Shown here in pieces: positions 7,863-16,433 of a stretch of DNA of 64,000 bases (positions are counted from its first letter, which is position 1; each line of letters begins with the position of its first letter). The notes beneath the pieces were generated by a model. It made no database searches. It had not been told where the DNA came from and was given only the letters and a program-made list of their open reading frames with translations. Made by a program: the position numbers and the translations under genes. This stretch comes from an uncultured Roseobacter sp. (GTDB lineage: Bacteria > Pseudomonadota > Alphaproteobacteria > Rhodobacterales > Rhodobacteraceae), in assembly GCF_947488185.1 (NCBI RefSeq), contig NZ_CANKYM010000004.1, positions 186,001-250,000 of the forward strand, in the 5' to 3' direction.

Positions 7863-8456
7863 TCAGATCGCTTTGCGCGCGCGCATCGCCGCGGTGATTG
7901 TCCCGTCGTCAAGATAATCAAGCTCGCCCCCAATCGGTACACCCTGCGCCAGTGAGGTGAGCGTTACCTGCCCGTCAAGCTGATCAGCGATGTAATGGGC
8001 GGTGGTCTGCCCATCAATCGTGGCATTCAGGGCAAGAATGACTTCGGTGATATGTTCGCTGGTCACCCGGTCGATCAGACGGGGGATGCGCAATTCACTT
8101 GGGCCAATCGCGTCTAGTGCCGAAAGCGTCCCACCGAGCACGTGATACCGCCCCTTGAAAACACCCGAGCGTTCCATGGCCCAAAGATCGGCCACGTCTT
8201 CGACAACGCAGAGCTCTCCATTGGCGCGTTTTTCGGAGGTGCAGATATCGCAGACATCGAGGGTGCCGACATTGCCGCAATTCAGGCATTCGCGCGCGGT
8301 GGCGGCGACGGTCTGCATCACATCTGCCAGTGGTGTCAGCAGCAGGCTGCGCTTGCGAATGAGGTGCAGCACCGCGCGCCGCGCAGACCGCGGGCCAAGA
8401 CCGGGCAGCTTGGCCATCAGTTCGATCAAGGCGTCGATGTCTTTGGTGCTGCTCAT
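7863..8456 (-). CDS. recR: Recombination mediator RecR
   Basis: 197 residues, the usual RecR length. A helix-hairpin-helix ([16 protein letters not shown], about 12-27) is followed by the C4 zinc finger [16 protein letters not shown] (about 56-71) and a Toprim domain ([16 protein letters not shown] onward). RecR works with RecO and RecF to load RecA on gapped single-stranded DNA. ATG 8456 is chosen on family grounds ([19 protein letters not shown]); an in-frame start at 8507 adds 17 atypical residues. Downstream partner in the dnaX-ridA-ybaB-recR run. Confidence 0.97.
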   Translation of the reverse strand: MSSTKDIDALIELMAKLPGLGPRSARRAVLHLIRKRSLLLTPLADVMQTVAATARECLNCGNVGTLDVCDICTSEKRANGELCVVEDVADLWAMERSGVFKGRYHVLGGTLSALDAIGPSELRIPRLIDRVTSEHITEVILALNATIDGQTTAHYIADQLDGQVTLTSLAQGVPIGGELDYLDDGTITAAMRARKAI

Positions 8457-8537
8457 GTCTTGTGCTCGGTCAGGACCGGAGGTGCCTGCAAGATGCCCTT
8501 TGGGCACATTCTGCCGCTCAGTGCCTGCAAACCGGTG

Positions 8538-8882
8538 TTAGAACGGCAGCTTCATGTCTGCTGGCAGGCCCAGGCCTTCGGTCAGCTTCGACATCTCTTC
8601 CTGCGCCCGTTCACTCGCCTTTGTCTGCGCGTCCTTGATCGCCGCCAGGATCAGATCCTCGACAACTTCCTTGTCATCGCCGTTGAAGATCGACGGGTCA
8701 ATATCGAGCGTTTTCAACTCCCCCTTGGCCGTGCAGGTGGCCTTGACAAGGCCTGCCCCGGAGGAGCCTTCCACCAGGATGCCGTGCATGTCTTCCTGCA
8801 ACTGGGCCATCTTGCCCTGCATTTCCTGCGCTTTTTTCATCATCCCGGCCATATCGCCGAGGCCGCCAAGTCCTTTGAACAT
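8538..8882 (-). CDS. ybaB: YbaB/EbfC nucleoid-associated protein
   Basis: 114 residues. MFKGLGGLGDMAGMMKKAQEMQ at the start and the VKATCTAKGELKTLDIDPSI core are standard for the YbaB/EbfC family, dimeric tweezers-shaped DNA-binding proteins. The dnaX-ybaB-recR order is widely conserved. An AAGGGA ribosome site precedes ATG 8882. Confidence 0.95.
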   Translation of the reverse strand: MFKGLGGLGDMAGMMKKAQEMQGKMAQLQEDMHGILVEGSSGAGLVKATCTAKGELKTLDIDPSIFNGDDKEVVEDLILAAIKDAQTKASERAQEEMSKLTEGLGLPADMKLPF

Positions 8883-8932
8883 GCTCTGTTCCCTTTGTTT
8901 TAAGTCCGCTTAAGGCAGTGCTGCCTTGTTAC

Positions 8933-9331
8933 TTAGTCACTTTTGAGCCGGGCGACCACCTTAAGCTCGACAATCACGCCGGGCGTCGCAAAGCCCGCAA
9001 CCTCTATTGCCGTCCAGGCCGGATAGGGGCGGCTGATCCGCGCCCCGCGCAGTTTCCTGAAAAGCGTCAGGTGATCCGCGAGACCAACGTGATAGGACGT
9101 CATCTCGATAACATCGGCAAAGCTGAGGCCGGCCTCGGCCAGAACCATCGAGACCGCGTCAAAGGCCGTGGTGATCTGCGTTTCGGAATCCGGAGAGGGC
9201 GGTCCGTCGAGCGGACAGCCATTGAACCCGGTCAGGAAGACGTGACCGTTGGAGACAATGCCCGGCGACATCTGCCAGTCCTGCTCGAGCGCGGTCATGC
9301 TGGGCGGGATCAGCGCCCGGGGCTTAGTCAT
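8933..9331 (-). CDS. RidA/YjgF-family protein
   Basis: 132 residues of the RidA fold: MSPGIVSNGHVFLTGFNG near the N-terminus, ITTAFDAVSMVLAEAGLSFADVIEMTSY in the middle and RPYPAWTAIEVAGFATPGVIVELKVVA at the end. Archetypal RidA hydrolyses reactive enamines/imines; the conserved Arg is represented by R in ARISRPYPAW. The start overlaps the end of dnaX by 8 bases, suggesting coupled translation. It separates dnaX from ybaB, which are usually adjacent. Confidence 0.9.
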   Translation of the reverse strand: MTKPRALIPPSMTALEQDWQMSPGIVSNGHVFLTGFNGCPLDGPPSPDSETQITTAFDAVSMVLAEAGLSFADVIEMTSYHVGLADHLTLFRKLRGARISRPYPAWTAIEVAGFATPGVIVELKVVARLKSD

Positions 9332-11087
9332 CCTCGAAGGGGTCCCATTCGTCTTCGACTTCCGGCAGGGCTTCCTTGGCTATTTTGGCTGCTACTTCCT
9401 CAGCTGTATCTCCCGGGCGGATAACCGCTTTTGGGAAATGGGCGAGAACAGCTTGCACAAGTGGATGTTTTTTGATCTGAGCCTCGCGTGCGCGCGCATC
9501 AGCATTTTGTATTTCATCAATAGTCTCGCCGCCGCCTTCATTGACTACCGTCACCGCCCAACGGTTACCTGTCCAGTTTTGCAACTGGCGTCCCAACCGT
9601 TGCGCCAAGTCTCTCGGTGCGTCGTCAGCAGGTTCGAATTCTATTCTACCAGGCGCGTAACTTACTAACCGCACATACTTAATAACGTGCACCCGCAGGA
9701 CTTCGTCTTTTCTGGCCCGGATCAACTCGACCACATGATCGAAACTCGGGAACCGCGCCAGGGCCGCATCGACGTCCAACGCCTGTGCCGTTGCCGGCCC
9801 TGCACCACCATGGGTGGATGTCCGGGCCGAGGCGACAGCCGAGGCCCCCCCGCCCGCGGCACGCGCGCCTGTGCTCTGCACAGGTTTTGATCCGCCAGAA
9901 GCTCCGCTCGGCGCCGGGGGTGGCGTGGTCCCTTGCAGCTTGCGCACCAATTCCTCGGGGCTGGGCAGATCGGCCACATGTGTCAGCCGGATGATCGCCA
10001 TTTCCGCCGCCATCATCGCATTGGGCGCGCTGGCAACCTCATCCAGCGCCTTCAGCAACATTTGCCACAGCCGTGTCAGAACCCTCATCGGCAAGGCCTC
10101 CGCCATTGCCACCCCGCGGCTGCGTTCATCCGGCGATACCGTCGGGTCTTCAGCGGCCTCGGGCGTGATTTTCACCACCGACACCCAATGGGTAATCTCC
10201 GCCAGATCCCGCAGCACGGCCATCGGGTCCGCGCCTTCGGCATATTGCGCCGAGAGTTCCGTCAAGGCCCCTGCCGCATCGCCCTTCAGGATCATGTCAA
10301 AGAGATCAAGCACCCGTCCCCGATCCGCCAGCCCCAGCATGGCGCGCACCTGCAGGGCCGTTGTCTCGCCCGCGCCGTGGCTGATGGCCTGATCCAGCAG
10401 CGATGTCGCATCTCGGGCAGACCCTTCCGCCGCGCGCGCGATCAGGGCCAGCGCATCATCCGCAATCTCCGCGCCCTCGGCACCGGCGATCTTGCGCATC
10501 AGCGCGATCATCACCTCGGGTTCGATCCGCCGCAGATCGAACCGCTGGCAGCGCGACAGGACCGTGACCGGCACCTTGCGGATTTCCGTGGTGGCAAAGA
10601 TGAACTTCACATGTGCGGGTGGCTCTTCGAGCGTCTTCAGCAGCGCGTTGAAGGCACCGGTCGACAGCATGTGCACTTCGTCGATGATGTAGACCTTGTA
10701 GCGGGCAGAGGCTGCACGGTAATGCACCGAATCGATGATCTCGCGGATATTCGCCACCCCGGTGTTGGAGGCGGCATCCATTTCCATCACATCGACATGG
10801 CGGCCTTCCATGATCGCCGTGCAATGTTCGCAGGTGCCGCAGGGCTCCGTCGTGGGTCCGCCACTGCCATCCGGGCCAATGCAATTCATGCCTTTGGCAA
10901 TGATCCGGGCGGTGGTGGTTTTCCCCGTTCCGCGAATGCCGGTCATGATGAAGGCTTGCGCAATCCGGTCCGCCTCAAAGGCATTCTTCAACGTCCGCAC
11001 CATGGCGTCCTGACCCACCAGATCGGCAAAGGTCTCCGGGCGGTACTTGCGCGCCAGCACCTGGTAGTTGGATGTGTCGTCTTGCAT
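9324..11087 (-). CDS. dnaX: DNA polymerase III subunits gamma and tau
   Basis: 587 residues from ATG 11087 (MQDDTSNYQVLARKYRPETFADLVGQ). The AAA+ clamp-loader ATPase shows the Walker A GIRGTGKTTTA at about 47-57, a zinc module ending CGTCEHC, Walker B VYIIDEVHMLS and sensor 1 FATTE. A Pro/Ala/Gly-rich linker (about 385-435) leads to the C-terminal tau part. The protein is the clamp-loader motor of the replisome. In-frame sequence to 11255 upstream is not family-like. Confidence 0.97.
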   Translation of the reverse strand: MQDDTSNYQVLARKYRPETFADLVGQDAMVRTLKNAFEADRIAQAFIMTGIRGTGKTTTARIIAKGMNCIGPDGSGGPTTEPCGTCEHCTAIMEGRHVDVMEMDAASNTGVANIREIIDSVHYRAASARYKVYIIDEVHMLSTGAFNALLKTLEEPPAHVKFIFATTEIRKVPVTVLSRCQRFDLRRIEPEVMIALMRKIAGAEGAEIADDALALIARAAEGSARDATSLLDQAISHGAGETTALQVRAMLGLADRGRVLDLFDMILKGDAAGALTELSAQYAEGADPMAVLRDLAEITHWVSVVKITPEAAEDPTVSPDERSRGVAMAEALPMRVLTRLWQMLLKALDEVASAPNAMMAAEMAIIRLTHVADLPSPEELVRKLQGTTPPPAPSGASGGSKPVQSTGARAAGGGASAVASARTSTHGGAGPATAQALDVDAALARFPSFDHVVELIRARKDEVLRVHVIKYVRLVSYAPGRIEFEPADDAPRDLAQRLGRQLQNWTGNRWAVTVVNEGGGETIDEIQNADARAREAQIKKHPLVQAVLAHFPKAVIRPGDTAEEVAAKIAKEALPEVEDEWDPFEDD

Positions 11088-11166
11088 GCTCTGCCTTCCG
11101 GAACCGGGGTGCAGGCAAACTAGAGGCTCCGCCCGGTGGCGTCCAGCAGCGCTGGCCTGATTTGCT

Positions 11167-11757
11167 CTAATTCTTGCCGGTGGTGGATGCCATCTGCGGC
11201 GCATAGGCGAACAACTCTGGCAGGCCGCGCAGCACCTCTGAACTTTTGCGGGCACGGGCGAGCTGCCAGCCGCCCTGGATCAGCAGGAACACATGTTCCG
11301 CGCGCCGTCGGGCGTCTGCCTCCTGCAAGCCGAATCGGTTGGCGTGGTCCTGCACCTCTTCGATCCAGCCTTCATAGCAACGCTCGGCATGGCGCAGGAA
11401 TTCGGCATTGCCCGGACCCTCAAAGAGGGTCGAGCCCACGGGGCAGCCATCTTGTTGGCCCGTGAGATCAAAGAGTTTGGCCAGCTTGAAACACAGCGTG
11501 GTCGCACCGTCCTCAAAGGTCTTTGCCCCGGCAAAACTCGCCGCGATTACGCGCAACATCTCGTCCGATGCCCACGTCGCCGCCGCCAGTGCGAGATCCG
11601 CCTTGCCGTTTGGAAAATGATGGTAGAGCGACCCTTTGGGCGCCGTCGCTTCGGCGAGCAAATCGTTGAGGCCAACGCCATGATATCCGCGGGAACGGAA
11701 GAGCTGCGCCGCCGCGCGGATCAGCCTGTCTTTGGTCGGAAGGGCACTTTTATCCAT
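11167..11757 (-). CDS. TetR/AcrR-family repressor
   Basis: 196 residues. The N-terminal HTH (RLIRAAAQLFRSRGYHGVGLNDLL, then PKGSLYHHFPNGKADLA) is a classic TetR DNA-binding domain. The C-terminal part (TGQQDGCPVGSTLFEGPG) resembles the LmrA/YxaF-like TetR branch. It is divergent from an alpha/beta hydrolase gene with two operator-like palindromes between them, so it most likely represses both. The ligand is unknown. Confidence 0.93.
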   Translation of the reverse strand: MDKSALPTKDRLIRAAAQLFRSRGYHGVGLNDLLAEATAPKGSLYHHFPNGKADLALAAATWASDEMLRVIAASFAGAKTFEDGATTLCFKLAKLFDLTGQQDGCPVGSTLFEGPGNAEFLRHAERCYEGWIEEVQDHANRFGLQEADARRRAEHVFLLIQGGWQLARARKSSEVLRGLPELFAYAPQMASTTGKN

Positions 11758-11776
11758 ACAGGCAGCTTGACAGAGC

Positions 11777-11818
11777 TAGACCAAATGGTCCAGTCATAGG
11801 AGTAGACCGATTGGTCTA
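11777..11818. promoter_or_regulatory. Twin TetR-type operators
   Basis: Two palindromes in the divergent promoter region: TAGACCAAATGGTCCA (11777-11792) and TAGACCGATTGGTCTA (11803-11818), centres 26 bp apart. The second has perfect 6-bp arms. They share the consensus TAGACC-N4-GGTCTA, which resembles sites of LmrA/YxaF-like TetR proteins. One lies 19 bp from the tetR start, the other 25 bp from the hydrolase start. Confidence 0.8.
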
Positions 11819-11843
11819 TTGGTTGGATGCTCAGGAGGTCAGC

Positions 11844-12722
11844 ATGCTGAAAATCGTGGAAGCCGCCAATGTGCGTCGCCGACTCATCAAAACGGCGGAC
11901 GGTGCCGAATTGGGAGGCACGCTCTTCCTGCCGCCGTTCGCGGCGCGCGCCGCTCTTGTGCTCAACGGCGCAACCGGTGTGCCACAGACCTACTACCGTG
12001 CCTTTGCGCAGTGGGCAGCGCTTGAGCATGGCATCGCGGTCCTGACTTACGATTACCGGGGCATGGGGCGGTCAACTGCCGGGCCGATGCGACACTGTCG
12101 GGCCACCATGTCGGACTGGGGTTTGCGCGACAACGCCGCCGCCCGTGCGCATCTACGCCGTGCGGTGCCGGATGTGCCGCTTTGGGTCATGGGGCATTCG
12201 CTGGGCACAATGCTGCTGCCCATGCAAGAAGATATCAGCGGCATCGATCGTGTGATTGGTGTGGCGTCGGGCTTTGTGCATCATGGCGATCATCCGTGGC
12301 CTTACCGGGCCTTTGCACTCTATTTCTGGTACGGCCTTCCGTCGGTTGCGACGCGCTTGTGTGGCTATTTGCCGGGCCGCAAACTGGGTCTGGGTGCCGA
12401 TATGCCCGGTGCCGCTTACAAGGAGTGGCGCCGCTGGTGCACAACGGCGGGCGTGCATGATAGCGCCTTGCGCGACGGCCTTCCGATGCCCGATTGGTCA
12501 CGATCCGGCTCACCGGTGCGTCTGATTTCTTTCAGTGATGACGAAGTGTGCCCGATAGTTTGCACCGAACGGCTGGCAAAAACCTATGGTGAATACGCGC
12601 AGATCGAAACGCTTGACCCAAAGGCTTTTGGCCTGAAACGGGTGGGTCACATCTCGGCCTTTGCGAGAAAGAACGAGGCTTTGTGGAATACGCTGCTTGT
12701 TGGTCCGTCGGTGGAGATTTGA
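11844..12722 (+). CDS. Alpha/beta hydrolase, serine-aminopeptidase-like
   Basis: 292 residues from ATG 11844, which follows a strong AGGAGGT site; a TTG at 11811 would start inside the operator. The fold motifs are visible: oxyanion region LVLNGATGVPQTYYR, YDYRGMGRS, the nucleophile elbow GHSLG (about residue 119), and late Asp/His candidates in SDDEVCP and RVGHISAF. It belongs to the COG4757-like group of predicted hydrolases. Expected to be controlled by the adjacent TetR repressor. Substrate unknown. Confidence 0.88.
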   Translation: MLKIVEAANVRRRLIKTADGAELGGTLFLPPFAARAALVLNGATGVPQTYYRAFAQWAALEHGIAVLTYDYRGMGRSTAGPMRHCRATMSDWGLRDNAAARAHLRRAVPDVPLWVMGHSLGTMLLPMQEDISGIDRVIGVASGFVHHGDHPWPYRAFALYFWYGLPSVATRLCGYLPGRKLGLGADMPGAAYKEWRRWCTTAGVHDSALRDGLPMPDWSRSGSPVRLISFSDDEVCPIVCTERLAKTYGEYAQIETLDPKAFGLKRVGHISAFARKNEALWNTLLVGPSVEI

Positions 12723-12779
12723 CACGTGTCCCTACCCACAGCGCAATAGGATGACGTGCTACCGCCGAGACGCATGCAG

Positions 12780-12886
12780 GGGTCGGTGAGAGGCTGGACA
12801 ACGACCCAAGCGGGGCTCGTTACGGCTGCTTCCTTCCGGATCTGACCGGGTTGGCGAGGCGCTCGCCCGCGCCAACCTCTCAGCCC
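12780..12886 (-). ncRNA. ffs: Signal recognition particle RNA (4.5S type)
   Basis: The minus strand contains GGTCAGATCCGGAAGGAAGC followed by AGCC, the universally conserved domain IV loops of SRP RNA that bind Ffh. Flanking arms GAGAGGTTGG / CCAGCCTCTC close the rod-like helix. The length, about 107 nt, matches the bacterial short form. The 5' and 3' ends are placed from base pairing and are approximate. It sits upstream of dnaX on the same strand, with a tetR/hydrolase pair in between. Confidence 0.93.
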
Positions 12887-12926
12887 TGCATATAGGCAAG
12901 CGCGGAACAGGACGCAAGGGTCTGAT

Positions 12927-14744
12927 CTAGAGATGCAAACGCAGGCGTACAAAGCCATCCTGCGTGTATCCACAGGGTTCCGGGCGCAGTTGCGCGATGT
13001 CAGACAGGTGGTTCAGCGCATCCGGTGCAGTGTTCAATATCGCGCTCAAACCCGACGAGCGTGCAAACCGCCAAGGCGTGGCGGATCGCACGGCTTGACA
13101 GTCCGGCGCCTCAAGATAGTTGATCAAGGCCCGATCAAGGGGTGCATCTTCCCGCACCATAATGTCATCGTCATCAAAAGGGCGGAACGTTCCTCCGCCG
13201 CCAGCGCGGTGATCGGTGACAGCGACGAGGAATTCCTGATCCGGACGAACGGGTTGTCCCTGCCACGTGATGTCCGAGACCCGCCCTGTTGCGCCTTCAA
13301 CCGGGCGCCCCGCCACGTCAAACCGTGCGGGCTGCGTCAGGTCGATCTTATACTCCAATCCATAAAGCGCGTCGAAACGAAACCCTGGCACCTGCGGGTC
13401 GATCAGCATCTGATCCGGCGTGTCTGGCTGCAGGATGTTGAACAACAAGGAGGAGCGTTCCAGCCATCCGGCAATTCGGGCGCCGCTGGCTTTGACCGCC
13501 CAGACTTGATTCGCATAGGGGATGAGGCCGGCCACATGTCGCCGCTCAAGCTGGCCCGCGGGCAAGGCGATAAAGTTACCGGGCCCTTCAAACCCGCCGG
13601 TCGCCGGTGTTGCCGCAGCGGCCAGCAAGGGCAGGGCCGCCAAGTCGGTGTTTTCAACGGCCCTTGAGATTGCGTGTTTTTTAGCTTCGGCCATGAGCGC
13701 GGTGATCGGGCTTGGAGAAGCAAGGGCAAAGTAGCTGTGCATCGGGGCGCCGAGGTGCGCAACAGGGCGTGCCAGATTCGTGCGCGTAGCCTGATGTGCC
13801 TCCTGTGCGAAGTCAGCGATTATGGTGTCCTCACCGACATCTGGTGTCAGCCCTCTGAGCACAACTGTGGAGTTGTTCACCAGCCAGCTGGTCCCGGTTT
13901 TGTCCGGTTTCAGAGACAGATCAATCACTCCCAGACAGCACGCACCGCTGCCGGGCATGACAACTGGCTTTCCTGCAATCCGACCCGCCTCACAGTCGAT
14001 ACCTTCAACGTCTTCGTGGTCCGGACCGGGAAACCGCAAGTGAGTATGGCCCGCGATCACCGCATCAACACCTGCCAGCGCAGCCACTTCTGCGACCTGA
14101 TTCTGAGCATCGTCACCTTCATCGAATTGCGCGATGCCCATATGTGCAAGCGCAACAACCAGATCAGCGCCCTCGGATTTCGCCTGTTGAACGGTTCCCG
14201 CTAGGGCGGAAAGCGGCGGTGTCACCCGGGCGGAGTCATCAAGATGGTGTCGGTTCCACGTCGCCGTTTGTTGCGGCAAGGCAGAGACGACGCCAATGCG
14301 CAAGGTCGTTAGATCACCGGATGCCAAAGCCGTCTGACGGTCAAGCAATGCGTAAGGCAGTAGTGATGGCAGCCGGTCAGAAGTAAGGTTGGAACAAACG
14401 ACAGGGGCGTCAAACTCCTTGATGCAGCGCGCAAGATGATTTGTTCCGTGGTCGAAGTCATGATTGCCAATACCTACAGCATCGTATCCCAGGGCATTCA
14501 TGGCAGTGACCATCGGGTGTGGCGTTACGTGATGCTGGGCGAGGTGCACGCCCAGCGGCGTGCCTTGCAGCGTGTCACCATTATCCATCAGCAGGCAGAT
14601 CGCGCCCGTTTCGGCGGCCTCTTCCCGTGCCTTTTGGATCAGCGTTGCCAGCCGTGACAGACTCTCCGCCCCCGTATGGCAGTCTCTTAAGTAGTCATAG
14701 GCAATCAACTGCATATGCAAATCGCTGGTTGCGAGCAGGCGCAT
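12927..14744 (-). CDS. 5'-nucleotidase / 2',3'-cyclic-nucleotide phosphodiesterase family
   Basis: 605 residues from ATG 14744, preceded by AGAGGTCAGG; an ATG at 14804 has no ribosome site. The metallophosphoesterase domain shows ATSDLHMQL, DNGDTLQGTPL, GNHDFDHG and GHTHLRFPG, all expected metal and catalytic residues. A C-terminal 5'-nucleotidase substrate domain follows (LIPYANQVWAVKASGARI, VAVTDHRAGGGGTF). Homologues release phosphate or nucleosides from nucleotides in the periplasm. No signal peptide is evident with this start, so localisation is open. Confidence 0.9.
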   Translation of the reverse strand: MRLLATSDLHMQLIAYDYLRDCHTGAESLSRLATLIQKAREEAAETGAICLLMDNGDTLQGTPLGVHLAQHHVTPHPMVTAMNALGYDAVGIGNHDFDHGTNHLARCIKEFDAPVVCSNLTSDRLPSLLPYALLDRQTALASGDLTTLRIGVVSALPQQTATWNRHHLDDSARVTPPLSALAGTVQQAKSEGADLVVALAHMGIAQFDEGDDAQNQVAEVAALAGVDAVIAGHTHLRFPGPDHEDVEGIDCEAGRIAGKPVVMPGSGACCLGVIDLSLKPDKTGTSWLVNNSTVVLRGLTPDVGEDTIIADFAQEAHQATRTNLARPVAHLGAPMHSYFALASPSPITALMAEAKKHAISRAVENTDLAALPLLAAAATPATGGFEGPGNFIALPAGQLERRHVAGLIPYANQVWAVKASGARIAGWLERSSLLFNILQPDTPDQMLIDPQVPGFRFDALYGLEYKIDLTQPARFDVAGRPVEGATGRVSDITWQGQPVRPDQEFLVAVTDHRAGGGGTFRPFDDDDIMVREDAPLDRALINYLEAPDCQAVRSATPWRFARSSGLSAILNTAPDALNHLSDIAQLRPEPCGYTQDGFVRLRLHL

Positions 14745-14950
14745 CCTGACCTCTATGGTGGCGGAACAGGTAGCTTGGTCTGGCAATGAGTCAGCAGCAA
14801 TCATGATCGGGAGTTTGTCAACTTGAGCACGAATTAATATCCATCAGATCGCGCAATGGTTGGCAAGGCTTGTCGTGTTTCAAACAAAGGTTTGGTCTTG
14901 CAAGACCACAGACTGCGTGCCAGTCGTTCAAGAAACGACAGGGACAGGGT

Positions 14951-15919
14951 ATGAAACACGCGGAAACGGTGACCTTTGGCGGGTCCTCGCTGGACCGGGC
15001 GGGCGAGGTGCGTGAGGATGCAGCTGCCTTGCAATCTGCCCGCAATCACCCGGACAGTCGGGCAATCCTGTTCTGGCGGGGCAAGCCGCTAATCACGACG
15101 CAGAGACCGTCCGAACTCGTGCGCCTCCCGCTGGATCATCCGGTTCTGGCATCGGCCTCGCATGAGCACATTCTGCTGGGTCGTGAAGATGGCGCTTTCC
15201 GCTTTGCCTATCACCTTTCCGACTGGGTGCCGGAGGATCTGGATGCATCCGCACTCGGCGGGTTTCTCGACCCGACAGAGCAGCAGCACCCCGCCTTGCC
15301 TGACACAATGGCATTTTTGGAACTAAGGCGTATCATGACATGGCTCACCCCCCGTGATGCGGAACTTGCGACGACCGGGAAGGCCGTCTTTGGCTGGCAC
15401 GAGACGCATAAGTTCTGTTCCAGGTGCGGCGTGAAATCGGAGGTCAGTCTAGCGGGGTGGCAGCGCAAATGCCCAGAATGCGCCGGGACCCATTTCCCGC
15501 GCACCGACCCCGTTGTGATCATGCTGATTACGCGGGGAAACAGCGTGTTGATGGGGCGGTCACCGGGATGGCCTGACGGGATGTACTCCCTGCTCGCTGG
15601 GTTTGTCGAGCCGGGGGAGACGCTGGAAGCCGCCGTTCGGCGCGAGGTTTTTGAGGAAACAGGGGTGTCCGTCGGGCCTGTCAGCTATCTGGCCAGCCAG
15701 CCCTGGCCCTTTCCGGCATCTTTAATGTTCGGCTGCGCTGGCGAGGCAACCAGCGAGGAGATCACGATCGATCCCGTCGAAATCGAAGACGCGCTATGGG
15801 TCAGCCGAGAAGAAATGATGCAGGTTTTTTCAGGGGGTCATCCACGCATCCTGCCTGCTCGCAAAGGTGCGATTGCGCATTTTTTACTGGAAAACTGGCT
15901 TGCGGACAGGTTGGATTGA
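14951..15919 (+). CDS. nudC: NAD+ diphosphatase (Nudix)
   Basis: 322 residues from ATG 14951 (site AGGGACAGGGT). Order: N-terminal NudC-like domain, a zinc ribbon CSRCG...CPEC at about 156-177, then the Nudix box GX5EX7REUXEEXGU as GFVEPGETLEAAVRREVFEETGV at about 217-239. The SQPWPFPASLM motif after the box is specific for NADH pyrophosphatase. NudC hydrolyses NAD(H) and can remove NAD caps from RNA. Confidence 0.95.
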   Translation: MKHAETVTFGGSSLDRAGEVREDAAALQSARNHPDSRAILFWRGKPLITTQRPSELVRLPLDHPVLASASHEHILLGREDGAFRFAYHLSDWVPEDLDASALGGFLDPTEQQHPALPDTMAFLELRRIMTWLTPRDAELATTGKAVFGWHETHKFCSRCGVKSEVSLAGWQRKCPECAGTHFPRTDPVVIMLITRGNSVLMGRSPGWPDGMYSLLAGFVEPGETLEAAVRREVFEETGVSVGPVSYLASQPWPFPASLMFGCAGEATSEEITIDPVEIEDALWVSREEMMQVFSGGHPRILPARKGAIAHFLLENWLADRLD

Positions 15920-15954
15920 CCAGATATCAACGGACAGGCTGATACAGGCGCCTT

Positions 15955-16422
15955 ATGAAATTTTCGACGCAAGAGGTCATGGAAGCCCCGATCGACGCCG
16001 TGTTCGCGATGCTGACGCGTTTTGAGCACTTTGAGCGTGCGGCTATGCGGCGGGGTGCGGATGTTCAGCGCATCGACGACCTGACGACTGTGGGCGTCGG
16101 GATGAAATGGCTTGCCCGCTTTCAAGTGCGGGGCCGCACCAGAGAGCTCAAGCTGGAGGTCGAGGTCTATGAGCCGCCGCATCACATGGTTCTGGAACTC
16201 ACATCTCCGGGGTTGCACGGAGACACGCGGTTTGAGCTCATCGCGCTTTCAACAAGCCGGACCCGTATCATGGTCAGCCTCGAAATGCGCCCGCTTACCC
16301 TTTCGGCACGGCTGCTGCTACAGCCTCTCAGGCTGACAAAGTCTTCACTTACCAGGAAGTACAAAGAGCGCATTGCAAGCTATATTGGCCAGATGGAAGA
16401 GCAGTATCGCAACAGCGCCTAA
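15955..16422 (+). CDS. SRPBCC-family protein
   Basis: 155 residues. MKFSTQEVMEAPIDAVFAML and the later strands LKLEVEVYEPPHHMVLELTS are typical of the START/Bet v1-like (SRPBCC) ligand-binding fold. No catalytic motif is seen. It is followed 11 bases later by a membrane protein whose C-terminal half also looks SRPBCC-like, so the two may act together. Confidence 0.8.
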   Translation: MKFSTQEVMEAPIDAVFAMLTRFEHFERAAMRRGADVQRIDDLTTVGVGMKWLARFQVRGRTRELKLEVEVYEPPHHMVLELTSPGLHGDTRFELIALSTSRTRIMVSLEMRPLTLSARLLLQPLRLTKSSLTRKYKERIASYIGQMEEQYRNSA

Positions 16423-16433
16423 ACGGCTTAACC

